Shown here: positions 12,094 to 24,342 of the stretch, piece by piece
Numbering within the stretch: position 1 is the first letter of the stretch
How the letters are laid out: each line of letters begins with the position of its first letter
Origin: Rhizobium sp. CIAT894
GTDB lineage: Bacteria > Pseudomonadota > Alphaproteobacteria > Rhizobiales > Rhizobiaceae
Assembly (NCBI RefSeq): GCF_000172795.2
Contig: NZ_CP020947.1
Coordinates: forward strand, 3,985,001-4,049,000
Direction of reading: 5' to 3'
DNA: 64,000 nucleotides
Translations under genes and position numbers: made by a program
Notes under the pieces: model-generated
Database searches by the model: none
Told to the model about the DNA's origin: nothing
Seen by the model: the letters and a program-made list of their open reading frames with translations, nothing else

Positions 12094-12522
12094 TTAATTC
12101 ACATCCTCGGGCAGCACCGGAATGGCGGCAATCTCGATGCCCTCTTCCACAAGCGCCTGCGCCTCGTCCACTGTCGCCTGGCCGATAATGCCGCGGGCAT
12201 CCGCCTCACCGTAATGGATCTTGCGAGCTTCCTCGGGAAACTTGGTGCCGACATCCTCGGAATTGGCCTTGACGGCCGCGACCGCCTCTTTCAGTTTTTG
12301 CAGAGCCTCCTGGCGCATGGCGTCCATCGCCAGCGTCTGTCTCTCGTCCTTCTTGCGCGCCGTCGATACCGAAGGCGCCATCAGCAGCTTGGAGACGGCA
12401 GCGGAATGGCAGACCGGACAGGTGAGGAACCCCGTCGCGACCTGACGGTCGAAATCGGCGCTTTCAGAAAACCAGCCTTCGAATTCATGGGCATTGTCAC
12501 AGGTGAGGGAATAGCGGATCAA
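12094..12522 (-). CDS. DUF1178 family protein
   Basis: A 142-residue protein beginning MIRYSLTCDNAHEFEGWF, the DUF1178 signature. A CxxC pair (CPVC, about 35-38) with the N-terminal Cys and His suggests a small zinc-ribbon fold. Function is unknown. Its start overlaps the stop of the upstream amidohydrolase by four bases, and family members commonly sit beside this hydrolase and a glutaredoxin, suggesting a shared role in thiol or metabolite housekeeping (inference). Confidence 0.9.
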   Translation of the reverse strand: MIRYSLTCDNAHEFEGWFSESADFDRQVATGFLTCPVCHSAAVSKLLMAPSVSTARKKDERQTLAMDAMRQEALQKLKEAVAAVKANSEDVGTKFPEEARKIHYGEADARGIIGQATVDEAQALVEEGIEIAAIPVLPEDVN

Positions 12523-13391
12523 GCGGCCACGCCTCCGGCGACTGCCCCGGCAATCTTTTCGACCGAAAATTCCCGGCCATTCCTCAGGTTCGGGACCTTG
12601 TCATGCGCAGCCTTGACCGCGGCAGGGTCGATCTCGGCGATGATGATCGCCTCGCCGGTCGCCCCGGCCGAGGCCAGCACCGTGCCCCAGGGATCGATGA
12701 TCATCGAATGGCCGAAGGTCTCCCGGCCGTCCTCGTGTCGCCCATCCTCGTGCCGGCCGGCCTGCGCGGCGGCAATGACGAAGACGCCGTTCTCGATCGC
12801 GCGGGCTCTGAGCAGGATCTCCCAATGCGCCTCGCCGGTCTGCTTGGTGAACGCGGCGGGAACCGTCATCACCTCGGCGCCGGCAATCGCCTGGGCGCGA
12901 AAGAGTGCGGGAAAGCGCACGTCGTAGCAGATCGCAAAGCCCATTTCGGCAAAGGGCAGCGACAGCACGCGCGCCTCCGAGCCTGCGGTATAGGCGGCAC
13001 TTTCGCGCCAGCTCTCGCCATTGTCGAGGTCGACGTCGAACATATGGATTTTGTCGTAGCGATTAAGAATCCTGCCGTCGGGGCCGAACAGAAAACCGCG
13101 ATTGGCGATCTTGCCATCGGCAAGCGCGATCGCCGTCGAGCCGACATGCATGTGGATGCCGAATTCGGCGGCAAGCTCGGAGCCGGTCTTGACGATGATA
13201 TCATGCGCCTCGTCGGCGAGCACGGCACGCGCCGCCGCGCGGTCGCGCTGCAGCATGCCGGTCATCTCGGGCGTTTGCACATAGGTCGCGCCCTCTGCGG
13301 CCGCCTCGCGCACCAGCCGCGCCATGGCGGCGGCGTTCTTCGCCGGATCGACCCCGGAACACATCTGGATGGCGGCGGCCTTGAAGCTCAT
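12519..13391 (-). CDS. Carbon-nitrogen hydrolase (Nit family)
   Basis: A 290-residue nitrilase-superfamily amidase. The catalytic triad is visible: Glu near 42 (QTPEM), Lys near 114 (YDKIHMFDVD) and Cys near 155 (GFAICYDVRFP). The sequence resembles Nit1/Nit2-like amidases, whose known roles include hydrolysis of deaminated glutathione or omega-amides; position next to glutaredoxin fits the first, but the substrate is inferred. The ATG at 13391 is chosen because the longer frame adds 27 residues of no family resemblance. Second gene of a four-gene leftward cluster. Confidence 0.92.
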   Translation of the reverse strand: MSFKAAAIQMCSGVDPAKNAAAMARLVREAAAEGATYVQTPEMTGMLQRDRAAARAVLADEAHDIIVKTGSELAAEFGIHMHVGSTAIALADGKIANRGFLFGPDGRILNRYDKIHMFDVDLDNGESWRESAAYTAGSEARVLSLPFAEMGFAICYDVRFPALFRAQAIAGAEVMTVPAAFTKQTGEAHWEILLRARAIENGVFVIAAAQAGRHEDGRHEDGRETFGHSMIIDPWGTVLASAGATGEAIIIAEIDPAAVKAAHDKVPNLRNGREFSVEKIAGAVAGGVAA

Positions 13392-13401
13392 CGGCTCGTC
13401 C

Positions 13402-13659
13402 TCAGGCCGCCAGCATCGGATCGAGCTTGCCGGCCCGATCGAGCGCAAACAGATCGTCGCAACCGCCGACATGATCGGCGCCGATGAAGATCTGCGGAAA
13501 AGTGGTGCGTCCGTTCGACTTGCCGATCATCTCCTGGCGCAGATCCGGCGAGTAGGTGGCGTCGTGCTCGACATAGTCGACGCCCTTTTCTTCGAGCAGG
13601 GACTTGGCGCGGCTGCAATAACCGCAAAACTGCCGTGTATAGATGGTGACGGGTATCAT
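13402..13659 (-). CDS. grxC: Glutaredoxin 3
   Basis: An 85-residue dithiol glutaredoxin with active site CGYC at residues 12-15, the TFPQIF cis-proline loop and the GGCDDL glutathione-binding end. It reduces protein disulfides and glutathione mixed disulfides in the cytoplasm using glutathione. MIPVTIYTRQF is the standard family start, so the upstream extension to 13719 is rejected. Located between comF and the nitrilase in a compact leftward cluster. Confidence 0.96.
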   Translation of the reverse strand: MIPVTIYTRQFCGYCSRAKSLLEEKGVDYVEHDATYSPDLRQEMIGKSNGRTTFPQIFIGADHVGGCDDLFALDRAGKLDPMLAA

Positions 13660-13690
13660 GATCTCTCCAGACCGATGCCGGGTATTTCTG

Positions 13691-14467
13691 TCATATAGGC
13701 TCGGACAGAGCCCTTGCAAAGGTCAAAACCGTGATCTCGGCCGCCCCCGCCTTGCGCAATGTCCGGCTTGCAGCGGCGACCGTCGCCCCTGTTGTATAGA
13801 CGTCGTCGACAAGCACGATGCGCTTGCCGAAAATGTCGTTTTCGCGCCCCTTGGCAACCGCGAAAGCGCCCCTGACATTGTCCTCGCGCGCCTTCGCGCC
13901 AAGGCCGACCTGCTGGCTGGTGCGCTTGACGCGGACAAGCGTGGCGGCAAGCAGCGGCTTGCCCGAAAGCCTTGCCATATGGCGGGCAAGCTCGGCGGCC
14001 TGATTGAACTTGCGCGTCAGCATGCGGGTGCTGTGCAGCGGCACCGGGATCAGCGCATCGCAGCTTTCGACCGTCCCGTCGGACGCGCGCAGCATCCAGG
14101 CGGACATCATCGGCACCAGATCGGTGCGATCGCGATATTTCAGCCCATGAACGAGATCGCGAACCGCATGGTCGTGGATCGCAGCCGACCGCAGCCGATC
14201 GAAGGGCGGCGGGTGGGCGATCGCCTCGGCGCTGAGAATGCCGGCGCCGAGATCGTGCGAGAAGGGGACGCCGAGCACCTCGCAATAAGGCCGCTCGATG
14301 AAGCGGATGCCGGACCAGCATTTCGCACAGAGCCCGCGATGGCCGCCGGTCGAAATGCCGCAGACCGAACAGGCCGGTGGATAAAAGAAATCGGCAAGTG
14401 CCGAAAACGGCCGCAAGAGATGCGCCCGCAAGACCTTTGATGGACTTTCGAAATCGATCGGCCCCAT
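13691..14467 (-). CDS. ComF family phosphoribosyltransferase-like protein
   Basis: A 258-residue protein with an N-terminal four-cysteine zinc finger (C33, C36, C47, C50) and a C-terminal type I phosphoribosyltransferase fold with the PRPP loop VLVDDVYTTGATV near residue 205. ComF proteins are linked to DNA uptake in naturally competent bacteria, but homologues are widespread in non-competent ones; the role here is undefined. It heads the leftward comF-grxC-nitrilase-DUF1178 cluster and is divergent from a methyltransferase 78 bases away. Confidence 0.92.
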   Translation of the reverse strand: MGPIDFESPSKVLRAHLLRPFSALADFFYPPACSVCGISTGGHRGLCAKCWSGIRFIERPYCEVLGVPFSHDLGAGILSAEAIAHPPPFDRLRSAAIHDHAVRDLVHGLKYRDRTDLVPMMSAWMLRASDGTVESCDALIPVPLHSTRMLTRKFNQAAELARHMARLSGKPLLAATLVRVKRTSQQVGLGAKAREDNVRGAFAVAKGRENDIFGKRIVLVDDVYTTGATVAAASRTLRKAGAAEITVLTFARALSEPI

Positions 14468-14544
14468 GCCGGCAAGGCTAACGCATAATCTCGAAAAGGA
14501 AAATCGTCTTGCCGCTTAAACCGCGCGGGACTAAGGACATCGCC

Positions 14545-15426
14545 ATGGAAACGATTTTCGACAAGGCCCGGATCGCCGCGCATCGCCATCGCGCGCTTGT
14601 CAACAACGACCCGAAAGCCGCCTTCCTGCTCGATATCGCAGCTGAAGAAATGGCCGAGCGGCTTGCAGTCGTCGAGCGGACCTTCGAGACGGCTGTCGAA
14701 CTGCATGGCGCAACGGGTGCTGCCGCCCGTGCCGCGCTGGCAACGGGCAAGATCGGCACGATGATCCGCGTTGAGAGCGAGAGGGCCTATGCGATCCCGG
14801 GAGAGGCCCTGATCGAGGCGCCGCTCGAGGACGTGCCGCTCGAACCGCAATCGGCCAATCTCATCCTTGCGCCCCTCAGCCTGCATCTGACCAACGACAC
14901 GCCGGGCGTCTTCATCCAGATCCGCCGCGCTCTGAAGCCGGACGGCCTGTTCATGGCTGCGATCCCCGGCGCAGGCACGCTGCAGGAATTGCGCGACGTG
15001 CTGCTGGCCACCGAGGCCGAATTGACAGGCGGCGCAAGCCCGCGCGTCATCCCCTTTGCCGATGTGCGCGATGTCGGCAGCCTCATGCAGCGCGCCGGCT
15101 TCGCGCTGCCGGTGATCGATGCGGAAAACTATACGGTGCGATATGATTCGCTCTTTCCGCTGATGCGGGATCTGAGAGCCATGGGCATGAGCAATCCGCT
15201 TGCAGCCCGCGGCCGTGCGCTCACGCGCGCCTTCTTCCTGCGTGCAGCCGAAATTTACGCCGAGCGCTACGCCGATCCCGACGGGCGCATCCGCGCGACC
15301 TTCTCGATCATCTATGTCTCGGGATGGGCGCCGCACGAGAGTCAGCAAAAGCCGCTCAAGCCCGGTTCGGCCAAGGCGCGCCTTGCCGATGCGCTGAAGG
15401 TGGACGAGCACAAGCTCAGACAGTAA
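14545..15426 (+). CDS. SAM-dependent methyltransferase, BioC/NDUFAF5-like
   Basis: A 293-residue protein opening METIFDKARIAAHRHRA, typical of alphaproteobacterial proteins related to BioC and to mitochondrial NDUFAF5. The class I fold shows in LILAPLSLHLTNDTPGVFIQIRRALKPDGLFMAAIPG; motif I is degenerate. NDUFAF5 hydroxylates an arginine of complex I and BioC methylates malonyl-ACP; which applies here is not decidable. ATG at 14545 is favoured because AAGGA lies seven bases before it. Confidence 0.82.
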   Translation: METIFDKARIAAHRHRALVNNDPKAAFLLDIAAEEMAERLAVVERTFETAVELHGATGAAARAALATGKIGTMIRVESERAYAIPGEALIEAPLEDVPLEPQSANLILAPLSLHLTNDTPGVFIQIRRALKPDGLFMAAIPGAGTLQELRDVLLATEAELTGGASPRVIPFADVRDVGSLMQRAGFALPVIDAENYTVRYDSLFPLMRDLRAMGMSNPLAARGRALTRAFFLRAAEIYAERYADPDGRIRATFSIIYVSGWAPHESQQKPLKPGSAKARLADALKVDEHKLRQ

Positions 15427-15441
15427 CGGCCGGCTGCTTGT

Positions 15442-15609
15442 TCAATTCGCCGGCAGATTGTTGCCTATCGAGTTGAAAATCCCCTGCAGGCTGCCGGAGA
15501 AAATTCCAAGAGCGGAGACGATTGCGCCACCAACGAGTGCGGCGATGAGACCGTATTCGATCGCCGTCGCACCTCTGTTATCTGCAAGACATGCTTTTAA
15601 AAGACGCAT
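15442..15609 (-). CDS. Flp/Fap-type pilin (short, 55 residues)
   Basis: A small gene, easy to miss. The product begins MRLLKACLADNRGATAIEYG and continues LIAALVGGAIVSALG. This is a class IVb Flp prepilin: short basic leader, cleavage expected after RG, conserved Glu at +5 of the mature form (ATAIEYG), then one hydrophobic helix. Such pilins are processed by CpaA and assembled by the Cpa/Tad machinery, none of which is in the window, so this is an orphan pilin copy. Its stop is 15 bases from the convergent methyltransferase stop. A RIME repeat lies 13 bases upstream of its start codon. Confidence 0.85.
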   Translation of the reverse strand: MRLLKACLADNRGATAIEYGLIAALVGGAIVSALGIFSGSLQGIFNSIGNNLPAN

Positions 15610-15622
15610 TACCCCAACCCCT

Positions 15623-15727
15623 AGAGCATGTCGCGCAAAAGTGTGCCGCGGTTTTGCGATAACGACATGCGTAAAAACAAAGACCTAAAGCGCGAGGAGC
15701 GAATCTGAAAGATCGCGACGCGCTTTA
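15623..15727. repeat. RIME-type intergenic repeat, copy A (no internal units)
   Basis: A 105-bp two-palindrome element: first palindrome bounded by GCATGTCGCGCAAAAGTGTG and AACGACATGC, second bounded by TAAAGCGCG and CGCGCTTTA. It has none of the internal 25-bp units found in copies E, F and G. It separates the pilin start from the next gene and is probably within or upstream of the pilin leader. Confidence 0.85.
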
Positions 15728-15783
15728 GCGCGAACTGACAGCAAACGACCATTCCACGACCATCGGGCGATGGCCAGCATTTT

Positions 15784-16101
15784 TCAGCAACCGGCGCCGA
15801 CACCGTAGCCCTGGACGACGCAGACCGAGCCGGGCGTATCCTGGAGGACACTGCGGCGGATCGTATAACGCTTGCCGCTTTCGGTCTTCGGGATTGATCC
15901 TGTTGTCATCGTATCGAATTCAGCCGGCGCGCTGGCAAAGACGCTTTTCTTCGAGGAATCCGCAAGCATCGGCGTCAGGATGAGTGTCAGCGCCACCACC
16001 GCTGTGCCGAACAGAAGGGCGATATTGAGCGCACCCGTCCTGCGCGAGGCAGACGAAACCCGTTCCTTTTCCCGGACAGCTTTCCAGAAATCATCGTCCA
16101 T
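15784..16101 (-). CDS. Conserved hypothetical single-span membrane protein
   Basis: A 105-residue protein starting MDDDFWKAVREKERVSSASR, with one membrane helix (ALNIALLFGTAVVALTLILT, about 26-45) and a short periplasmic tail that carries CVVQGYGVGAGC at its end. The two cysteines of the tail could pair. Family unknown to me. I chose 16101 because the longer frame adds 26 residues of low quality; TTAA-rich sequence at 16168-16184 may hold its promoter. Confidence 0.65.
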   Translation of the reverse strand: MDDDFWKAVREKERVSSASRRTGALNIALLFGTAVVALTLILTPMLADSSKKSVFASAPAEFDTMTTGSIPKTESGKRYTIRRSVLQDTPGSVCVVQGYGVGAGC

Positions 16102-16230
16102 GACGTCAAGCCTTTTAATACACGCACGCCAGATGCTTGATTGAGGCCGATCTTTGGCAGAAGGTGTTAAACGATCCATTAATATCCACAGCCGAAAACG
16201 GCGTGGCGCGACAATAATCAGGTAACGCTA

Positions 16231-16334
16231 ATGCATGTCGCCTGGAAGTGTGCCGCAGTTCCAGGATAACGACATGCAATAAAATAAAGATTTAAAGCGC
16301 TTCGCACGAATCGAGGTCAATGAGACGCGCTTTA
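16231..16334. repeat. RIME-type repeat, copy B (diverged)
   Basis: A diverged copy of the same two-palindrome element (ATGCATGTCGCCTGGAAGTG through CGCGCTTTAA). Its right end supplies the TAA stop of mutT (16332-16334, minus strand). Confidence 0.7.
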
Positions 16335-16760
16335 AAGCAAATCCTGCAGCATCGGGATCAGCGGCTCGTCGGCCGGCGGCATAGGGTAATCGCGCAGCGC
16401 CTGCGGACGCACCCATTTCAATGCCTGGCCCTCGCGGCCCTGCGGAATGCCCTCGTAGCGCCGGCAGATATAAAGCGGCATCAAAAGGTGGAAGGTCTCG
16501 TAAGAGTGGCTGGCGAAGGTCAGCGGCGCGAGGCAGGCGATCTTCGTCTTGATGCCGAGCTCTTCCTCGAGTTCACGCACCAGCGTTTCCTCCGGCGTCT
16601 CGCCAGGCTCGACCTTGCCGCCGGGAAACTCCCACAACCCGGCCAGCGACTTTCCCTCGGGACGCTGTGCCAAGAGGATACGCCCGTCGGCATCGATCAA
16701 CGCACAGGCGGCGACCAACAATATCTTCCGGCCATTGCACTGTATGAGAGGCTCGCTCAT
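16332..16760 (-). CDS. mutT: 8-oxo-dGTP diphosphatase MutT (Nudix)
   Basis: A 142-residue Nudix hydrolase with a full Nudix box, from GGKVEPGE to REL-EEELGI (about 40-62), beginning with LLVAACALID and LLAQRPEGK as in MutT. It cleaves oxidised dGTP and so prevents A-to-C transversions. The ATG at 16760 overlaps the stop of the upstream acetyltransferase gene. Third gene of an argJ-GNAT-mutT overlapping set. Confidence 0.92.
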   Translation of the reverse strand: MSEPLIQCNGRKILLVAACALIDADGRILLAQRPEGKSLAGLWEFPGGKVEPGETPEETLVRELEEELGIKTKIACLAPLTFASHSYETFHLLMPLYICRRYEGIPQGREGQALKWVRPQALRDYPMPPADEPLIPMLQDLL

Positions 16761-17563
16761 CGCGGCTCCTGCTGCCAATAGCAATAATGATAGGCGTCGC
16801 GAAAACCGAGCCGTTCGTAGAGTGCGATGGCCGGACGGTTGGACAGCTTCACCTGCAGCCAGGCCGAGCGGGCACTGCGCATGCGCGCCCAGCGCAGCGC
16901 CGAAGTCAGGATCTCGGTGCCGAGTCCCTCGCGCCGCCGCGTCTCGGAGACCGAAAGCGACATGATGCCGGCAAGGTCGTTGTCCTGGACGCAGAGCACG
17001 GTCGCCAGCGGACCATCCGCGGCATTCTCGATCATGAACAGGCCCGACGGCGGCTTGATCGCCGAAATGATTTCGGCAAGCGCCGGCTTCAAGCTCAGCG
17101 GCGCCCGCTCGACGGCGAGGTTGGCGTCGACGAAACGGCCGACATCATGGGTCGGCAGGTGATCGAGCGTATCCGGCAGCTCGGCCTCGGCGAGGTCGCA
17201 GGTCATCACGACAGTCTCGTCGAACCGCGTCCAGTTCTGGGCGCTGAGAAGCTCGATCAGCACCGGCGAAGCAAGCGGCGTCTGGCGCACCACGGCGGCG
17301 CGGCCGTAGGCCTCGAATTTCCGGCTTGCCTTTTCCAGGCGGATTTCGACGTCGCGGTGATCCGACGGATCGAGCGGCACGATGGAATTCAGCCGGTTGG
17401 ACGGGTGGCCGGCCGTCAGCCGCACCTGCCAGCTGCCGTCATATTGCACGGATGCCGCCGGCCAGGCGCGGAAGCCGACGGCCTCCAGCCTGCGCACCAG
17501 CGGCAGATTATGTTGGGAAATGGATGCCTGCGCCAATGACCGATCAGCTCCGATAGTCGCCAT
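16757..17563 (-). CDS. GNAT-family N-acetyltransferase
   Basis: A protein of about 268 residues whose C-terminal 130 residues are a GNAT domain ([22 protein letters not shown] for acetyl-CoA binding, [13 protein letters not shown] at the end); the N-terminal half is a degenerate second GNAT-like region ([11 protein letters not shown]). The substrate is unknown. The gene overlaps argJ at its start and mutT at its end, so all three are probably co-translated. Start is uncertain between 17575, 17563 and a downstream TTG. Confidence 0.85.
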   Translation of the reverse strand: MATIGADRSLAQASISQHNLPLVRRLEAVGFRAWPAASVQYDGSWQVRLTAGHPSNRLNSIVPLDPSDHRDVEIRLEKASRKFEAYGRAAVVRQTPLASPVLIELLSAQNWTRFDETVVMTCDLAEAELPDTLDHLPTHDVGRFVDANLAVERAPLSLKPALAEIISAIKPPSGLFMIENAADGPLATVLCVQDNDLAGIMSLSVSETRRREGLGTEILTSALRWARMRSARSAWLQVKLSNRPAIALYERLGFRDAYHYCYWQQEPR

Positions 17564-18785
17564 TGATCGCAACATATTCCTTGGTGAGGTCGCAGGTCCA
17601 GACGGTTGCGGTGCCGGCGCCGAGGCCGATATCGACTTTGACGGGGATATCCTGCGCCTTCATGACGTCAGAGGCGGCCTGCTCGGAATAATCCGGGTCG
17701 CGCTCGCCATTGACGGCGACCCTGACATCGCCGAACCAGATGGTAAGCCGGTCGCGGTCGGCCATCTCGCCCGATTTGCCGACGGCCATGACGATGCGGC
17801 CCCAATTGGCGTCTTCGCCGGCGGCTGCCGTCTTGACCAGTGGCGAATTGGCGATCGACAGCGCAATGCGTTTGGCGGCGGCATCGCTTTCGGCACCCGC
17901 TACGGTGATTTCGAGCATCTTCGTCGCGCCCTCGCCGTCGCGAACAACCTGCAGCGACAGATCCTTCAACACTTCGTTGAGGGCCGCGCGGAAGGCAGCA
18001 AGGCGCGGATCGTCGGCGCGTTCGATGCGGGCCTGGCCGTCCTCGGCCGCAGCCCCCGTCGCAAACAGCATCAGCGTATCGGAGGTGGAGGTGTCGCTGT
18101 CGACGGTCATGGAATTGAAGGTCGGGCCGACGCCGTCGGACAGCAGCGCCTGCAGCGCAGCCGGCGCGATATCGGCATCGGTGACGACGAAGGAGAGCAT
18201 CGTCGCCATGTCGGGCGCGATCATGCCGGCGCCCTTGGCGATCCCGTTGATCGTGACAGCGACGCCGCCGATCTCGGCGCTGCGGGTCGAAACCTTCGGA
18301 TAGGTGTCGGTCGTCATGATGGCCTTGGCAGCTTCGAACCAGAAATCGCCGGTCGCTTCAGCCTGCATCTTGTCCAGGACGCCTGAGAACTTGGTGGCAT
18401 CGAGCGGCTCGCCGATGACGCCGGTCGAAGCAAGGTAGACTTCGTTTTCACCGCAGCCGACGGCAGCCGCAGCCGACTTCGCCGTCAGCGCGGTCGCCTG
18501 GCGGCCCTTCAGGCCAGTGAAGGCATTGGCATTGCCTGAGTTGACGACGACGGCGCGAGCGCTGCCATGGGGAAGGTTCGCGCGGCAGAAATCGACCGGC
18601 GCCGACGGGCACTTGGAGCGGGTGAAAACGCCGGCGACGGCGGCCGGTCTGTCGAAGACCATCATCAGCACGTCGGTACGGTTCTTATACTTGATGCCGG
18701 CAGAGGCCGTCGCCATACGCACGCCGCGCAGCGACGGCATCGAGACGAAGGATTTCGGAGCGAGCGGAGAGACGGAACCGGACAT
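17544..18785 (-). CDS. argJ: Bifunctional ornithine acetyltransferase / N-acetylglutamate synthase
   Basis: A 413-residue Ntn-type enzyme of arginine synthesis that transfers the acetyl group from N-acetylornithine to glutamate, and may also use acetyl-CoA. The self-cleavage site is visible as [10 protein letters not shown], with the Thr that becomes the N-terminus of the beta chain. [11 protein letters not shown] is the usual alphaproteobacterial start. It lies 117 bases downstream of the parvulin gene. Confidence 0.97.
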   Translation of the reverse strand: MSGSVSPLAPKSFVSMPSLRGVRMATASAGIKYKNRTDVLMMVFDRPAAVAGVFTRSKCPSAPVDFCRANLPHGSARAVVVNSGNANAFTGLKGRQATALTAKSAAAAVGCGENEVYLASTGVIGEPLDATKFSGVLDKMQAEATGDFWFEAAKAIMTTDTYPKVSTRSAEIGGVAVTINGIAKGAGMIAPDMATMLSFVVTDADIAPAALQALLSDGVGPTFNSMTVDSDTSTSDTLMLFATGAAAEDGQARIERADDPRLAAFRAALNEVLKDLSLQVVRDGEGATKMLEITVAGAESDAAAKRIALSIANSPLVKTAAAGEDANWGRIVMAVGKSGEMADRDRLTIWFGDVRVAVNGERDPDYSEQAASDVMKAQDIPVKVDIGLGAGTATVWTCDLTKEYVAINGDYRS

Positions 18786-18869
18786 GATGCGACACCTGCT
18801 AAAGAGCATTTCCAGGCGAAAGGGACACCGGTTCGCCTCCGGAAATGCGACAACAACGATGATAGTGAA

Positions 18870-18890
18870 GGGCCCGGAAGAACCGGGCCC
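18870..18890 (-). terminator. Hairpin between parvulin and argJ
   Basis: Perfect 8-bp GC stem (GGGCCCGG, loop AAGAA, CCGGGCCC) directly after the parvulin stop on the minus strand. No T-run follows, so it may only attenuate readthrough into argJ. Confidence 0.55.
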
Positions 18891-18901
18891 AGATGCGATT
18901 A

Positions 18902-19783
18902 TTACTGCTTCGGTGCCGGCGCGGCGGGCTCGCTGCCCGGCTCCGGCTGCTTGTTGGCCTGGTCGTAACCCTTGCGCAGCGTCTCGTCGGTGATATCGAT
19001 CTTGGCCGAGGCCTTCGCCTTGTTCAGAAGCTCAAGATACTTGTCGCGCATGACGAGCTGACGAACCTGATCCTGCACCTGCTCGAAGGGCGGCGGCGGG
19101 GCGTCGCGCTTATCCTCGACCTTGATGACGTGATAGCCGAAATCGGTTTTAACAGGTGTCTTGGAATAGGTGCCCTTCTCAAGCGCGAAGGCTGCGTCCT
19201 CGAATTCCTTGACCATGCGGCCGCGCGAGAAATAGCCGAGATCGCCGCCTTCCGACTTGTTCGGATCGGTGGATTTTTCCTTGGCGAGTTCGGCGAAATC
19301 CTTGCCGGCGTCGAGCTGCTTGATGATGTCCTTGGCTTCGTCCTCGGTCTTGACGAGGATATGACGGGCGTGGACTTCTTCCTGTTTCGGCAGGGCGGCG
19401 ACTTCCTTGTCGTAGCGGGCCTTGACTTCTTCAGGCGTCACGATGTCGACGACATGCTTCTTGAAGTAGGCGTTGTGCAGCTCGCGGTCGGTGAGATACT
19501 GCATACGCTTCTTGAATTCGTCGGTCTGGTCGAGCTTCTCGGCCGCAGCGTCGGCGGCCAGCAGCTTCACGTCGATGGCGGCGGAAAGGGCTGCGACCTT
19601 CTTCTGGTCATCGGGAAGCTGTGCCAGCTGCGGGTCGAGATTGGCGACCGCGAGGTCGAGTTCCGACTGGTGAATTTCCAGATTGCCGACCTTGGCGATG
19701 ACGGCGTCATCGGCATAGGCCGGGGCCTGGAGCGCAACAAAAGTTGCAAACGCCAGAACGGCAAGCTTGTTGGTGCTCAACAT
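18902..19783 (-). CDS. Parvulin-type peptidylprolyl isomerase, exported
   Basis: A 293-residue protein with an N-terminal signal peptide ([18 protein letters not shown], mature end near residue 25), a SurA-N-like helical region, and a parvulin PPIC domain at about 140-235 ([47 protein letters not shown]). It ends in a Pro/Ala-rich tail. It probably isomerises proline bonds and chaperones envelope proteins in the periplasm. It is divergent from secA, 246 bases away, a pairing that suits a role in export. Confidence 0.93.
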   Translation of the reverse strand: MLSTNKLAVLAFATFVALQAPAYADDAVIAKVGNLEIHQSELDLAVANLDPQLAQLPDDQKKVAALSAAIDVKLLAADAAAEKLDQTDEFKKRMQYLTDRELHNAYFKKHVVDIVTPEEVKARYDKEVAALPKQEEVHARHILVKTEDEAKDIIKQLDAGKDFAELAKEKSTDPNKSEGGDLGYFSRGRMVKEFEDAAFALEKGTYSKTPVKTDFGYHVIKVEDKRDAPPPPFEQVQDQVRQLVMRDKYLELLNKAKASAKIDITDETLRKGYDQANKQPEPGSEPAAPAPKQ

Positions 19784-19886
19784 GAAATACCCTTCAAAGT
19801 TACATCGCCGGCTTCAGCATCCTCTGAATCCAGCCCAAAATAGCCATCAGCACCGGATTGTGGCCTTTCTGTATCCGCCAAATCCG

Positions 19887-19915
19887 TTGACATCATTCGA
19901 CCCCCCTCTTATCTG
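19887..19915 (+). promoter_or_regulatory. Candidate sigma-70 promoter for secA
   Basis: TTGACA at 19887-19892, a 17-base spacer, and TATCTG at 19910-19915, placed 115 bases before the secA start. The -35 box is perfect and the -10 is moderate. Confidence 0.45.
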
Positions 19916-20029
19916 TCACGCAACCTCGCGTCCAGAACAGTTTCCGGGCGTTTTAAGGCGCGCGCCTGATTTTCGGCTGGGCCGCGAACAAGAAACGCCG
20001 GGGATGAATATTGAGAAAGGGCCAGTCAT

Positions 20030-22747
<2,718 letters not shown>

Positions 22748-22767
22748 GGCAAGCCGCAAAGACCGCG

Positions 22768-22793
22768 AAAATGCCGCCTTCGGGCGGCATTTT
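22768..22793 (+). terminator. secA terminator
   Basis: AAAATGCCGCC, loop TTCG, GGCGGCATTTT, followed by CTTTTTG: an 11-bp perfect stem with a stable tetraloop and T-rich tail, 21 bases after the secA stop. Confidence 0.9.
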
Positions 22794-22917
22794 CTTTTTG
22801 CGGCAACATCGGAAAACCGGGATGTCGGCGTCGGGCAGCAGGCCCCATCCGGAACCGTTTCTTAACCCTGTTCTGTCAAGACTTCAGGGACGATTTGCCT
22901 GACCTTTAGAGTTTTGC

Positions 22918-24342
22918 GTGTTCATCATGGCAGTCATAGAAACAGCGGAGAAGATGCTGCCCGCGGGTCTGCGCCCGATCGGCGGCCGTACGCTGCGCAT
23001 GCTTGCGGCCGTGCTCACCGAACGCGGCGAAAAGGCGGCTGCCCAGCGCATGGCGCTGACAGCCTTTGCGATCCGCGTCCTCAGCGCGGCACTCGCCTTC
23101 GTCTCCCAGATCGTGCTTGCCCGGCTGATGGGCGAATATGAATACGGCATCTTCGTTTTCGTCTGGGTGCTGGTCGTCGTCTTCGGCGATCTCTCATGCC
23201 TCGGGTTTCACACGGCAATTGTCCGTTTCCTGCCGCAATACAGGGCAGCGGGCGCCTTCGAGGAAATCCGCGGCCTGACCGGCACGGCGCGCATATTCGC
23301 TTTGCTTTCCGGCACGGCGGTGCTCGCCGCCGGCATGCTCGGACTGCATTTTTTCGGCCATATGATCCAGGTCTATTATCTCGTCCCGATCTTCCTCGGC
23401 CTGCTCGCCATGCCGATGATCGCGCTTGGCGACATTCTGGAAGGCACGTCGCGGGCCAACCATTGGCCGGTCATGGCACTGAGCCCGGTCTATATCGTCC
23501 GCCCGATCCTCATCATCGCCTTCATGCTGATCGCCATTGCCGTCGGCGCCGAGCACACGGCCGTCACCGCCATGCAGGCAGCGCTCGTCGCGACCTTCGT
23601 CACCGCCCTTGGCCAGTATGCCGCAACGCTCTATCGCCTTCGACGTCATTATGACGAAGGCCCGCGCAAGGTGGATTTCCTCGCCTGGTTCAGCGTCGCC
23701 TTTCCGATTTTCCTGATCGAGGGCGTGAGCTTCCTGCTCACCAATTCCGATGTCGTCGTGGTCGGTATTTTCCTCGAGCCGCACGACGTCGCCATCTACT
23801 TCGCCGCTGCCAAGACGATGGCGCTGGTGCATTTCATCAATTTCTCCGTCAAGGCAGCCTCCGGCCCGCGCTTTTCCTCCATCATCGCCGAGGGCGACCA
23901 TGCGCAGCTCGCGACCGCCGCCATCGACGCCGCCCGCTGGACCTTCTGGCCGGCGCTCGCTGTCGGTCTTACGGTGCTCGCCGCCGGACATCTTCTGCTG
24001 TCGCTGTTCGGCGGCGCCTTCACCTCGGGTTATCTGGTCATGGCGATCCTGCTTGCCGGCATCCTCGCCAAGGCGTTGGTCGGCCCGGCCGAAACGCTGC
24101 TGATGATGGCGGGCAAGCAGAACCTCTGCGTTGCGCTCTATGCCGGCGCCTTGGCCGCCAATGTCGGCCTCAACCTTGCTTTGATCCCGCATTACGGCAT
24201 CGAAGGCACCGCGATTGCCACGGCCTCGGCCATGGCGGTCGAGGCGATGCTGCTGCATCTGGCCGTCCGCCGCACGCTCGGCATCGTCCTTTTCGCCTTC
24301 GCCAGCCCCACCGCCGCAACGCCAGAAATGAGAGTTCGATAG
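22918..24342 (+). CDS. Polysaccharide flippase (Wzx/MATE-like membrane protein)
   Basis: A 474-residue integral membrane protein with about 12-14 hydrophobic spans, starting after an amphipathic N-terminus. The family look is that of MOP-superfamily exporters (ALAFVSQIVLARLMGEYEYGI near residue 60 and GLNLALIPHYGIEGTAIATA near 420), which flip lipid-linked sugars across the inner membrane. A GTG at 22918 or ATG at 22927 can serve as start. It is followed at once by an acetyltransferase gene, suggesting a joint role in envelope polysaccharide or lipid modification. Confidence 0.86.
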   Translation: MFIMAVIETAEKMLPAGLRPIGGRTLRMLAAVLTERGEKAAAQRMALTAFAIRVLSAALAFVSQIVLARLMGEYEYGIFVFVWVLVVVFGDLSCLGFHTAIVRFLPQYRAAGAFEEIRGLTGTARIFALLSGTAVLAAGMLGLHFFGHMIQVYYLVPIFLGLLAMPMIALGDILEGTSRANHWPVMALSPVYIVRPILIIAFMLIAIAVGAEHTAVTAMQAALVATFVTALGQYAATLYRLRRHYDEGPRKVDFLAWFSVAFPIFLIEGVSFLLTNSDVVVVGIFLEPHDVAIYFAAAKTMALVHFINFSVKAASGPRFSSIIAEGDHAQLATAAIDAARWTFWPALAVGLTVLAAGHLLLSLFGGAFTSGYLVMAILLAGILAKALVGPAETLLMMAGKQNLCVALYAGALAANVGLNLALIPHYGIEGTAIATASAMAVEAMLLHLAVRRTLGIVLFAFASPTAATPEMRVR

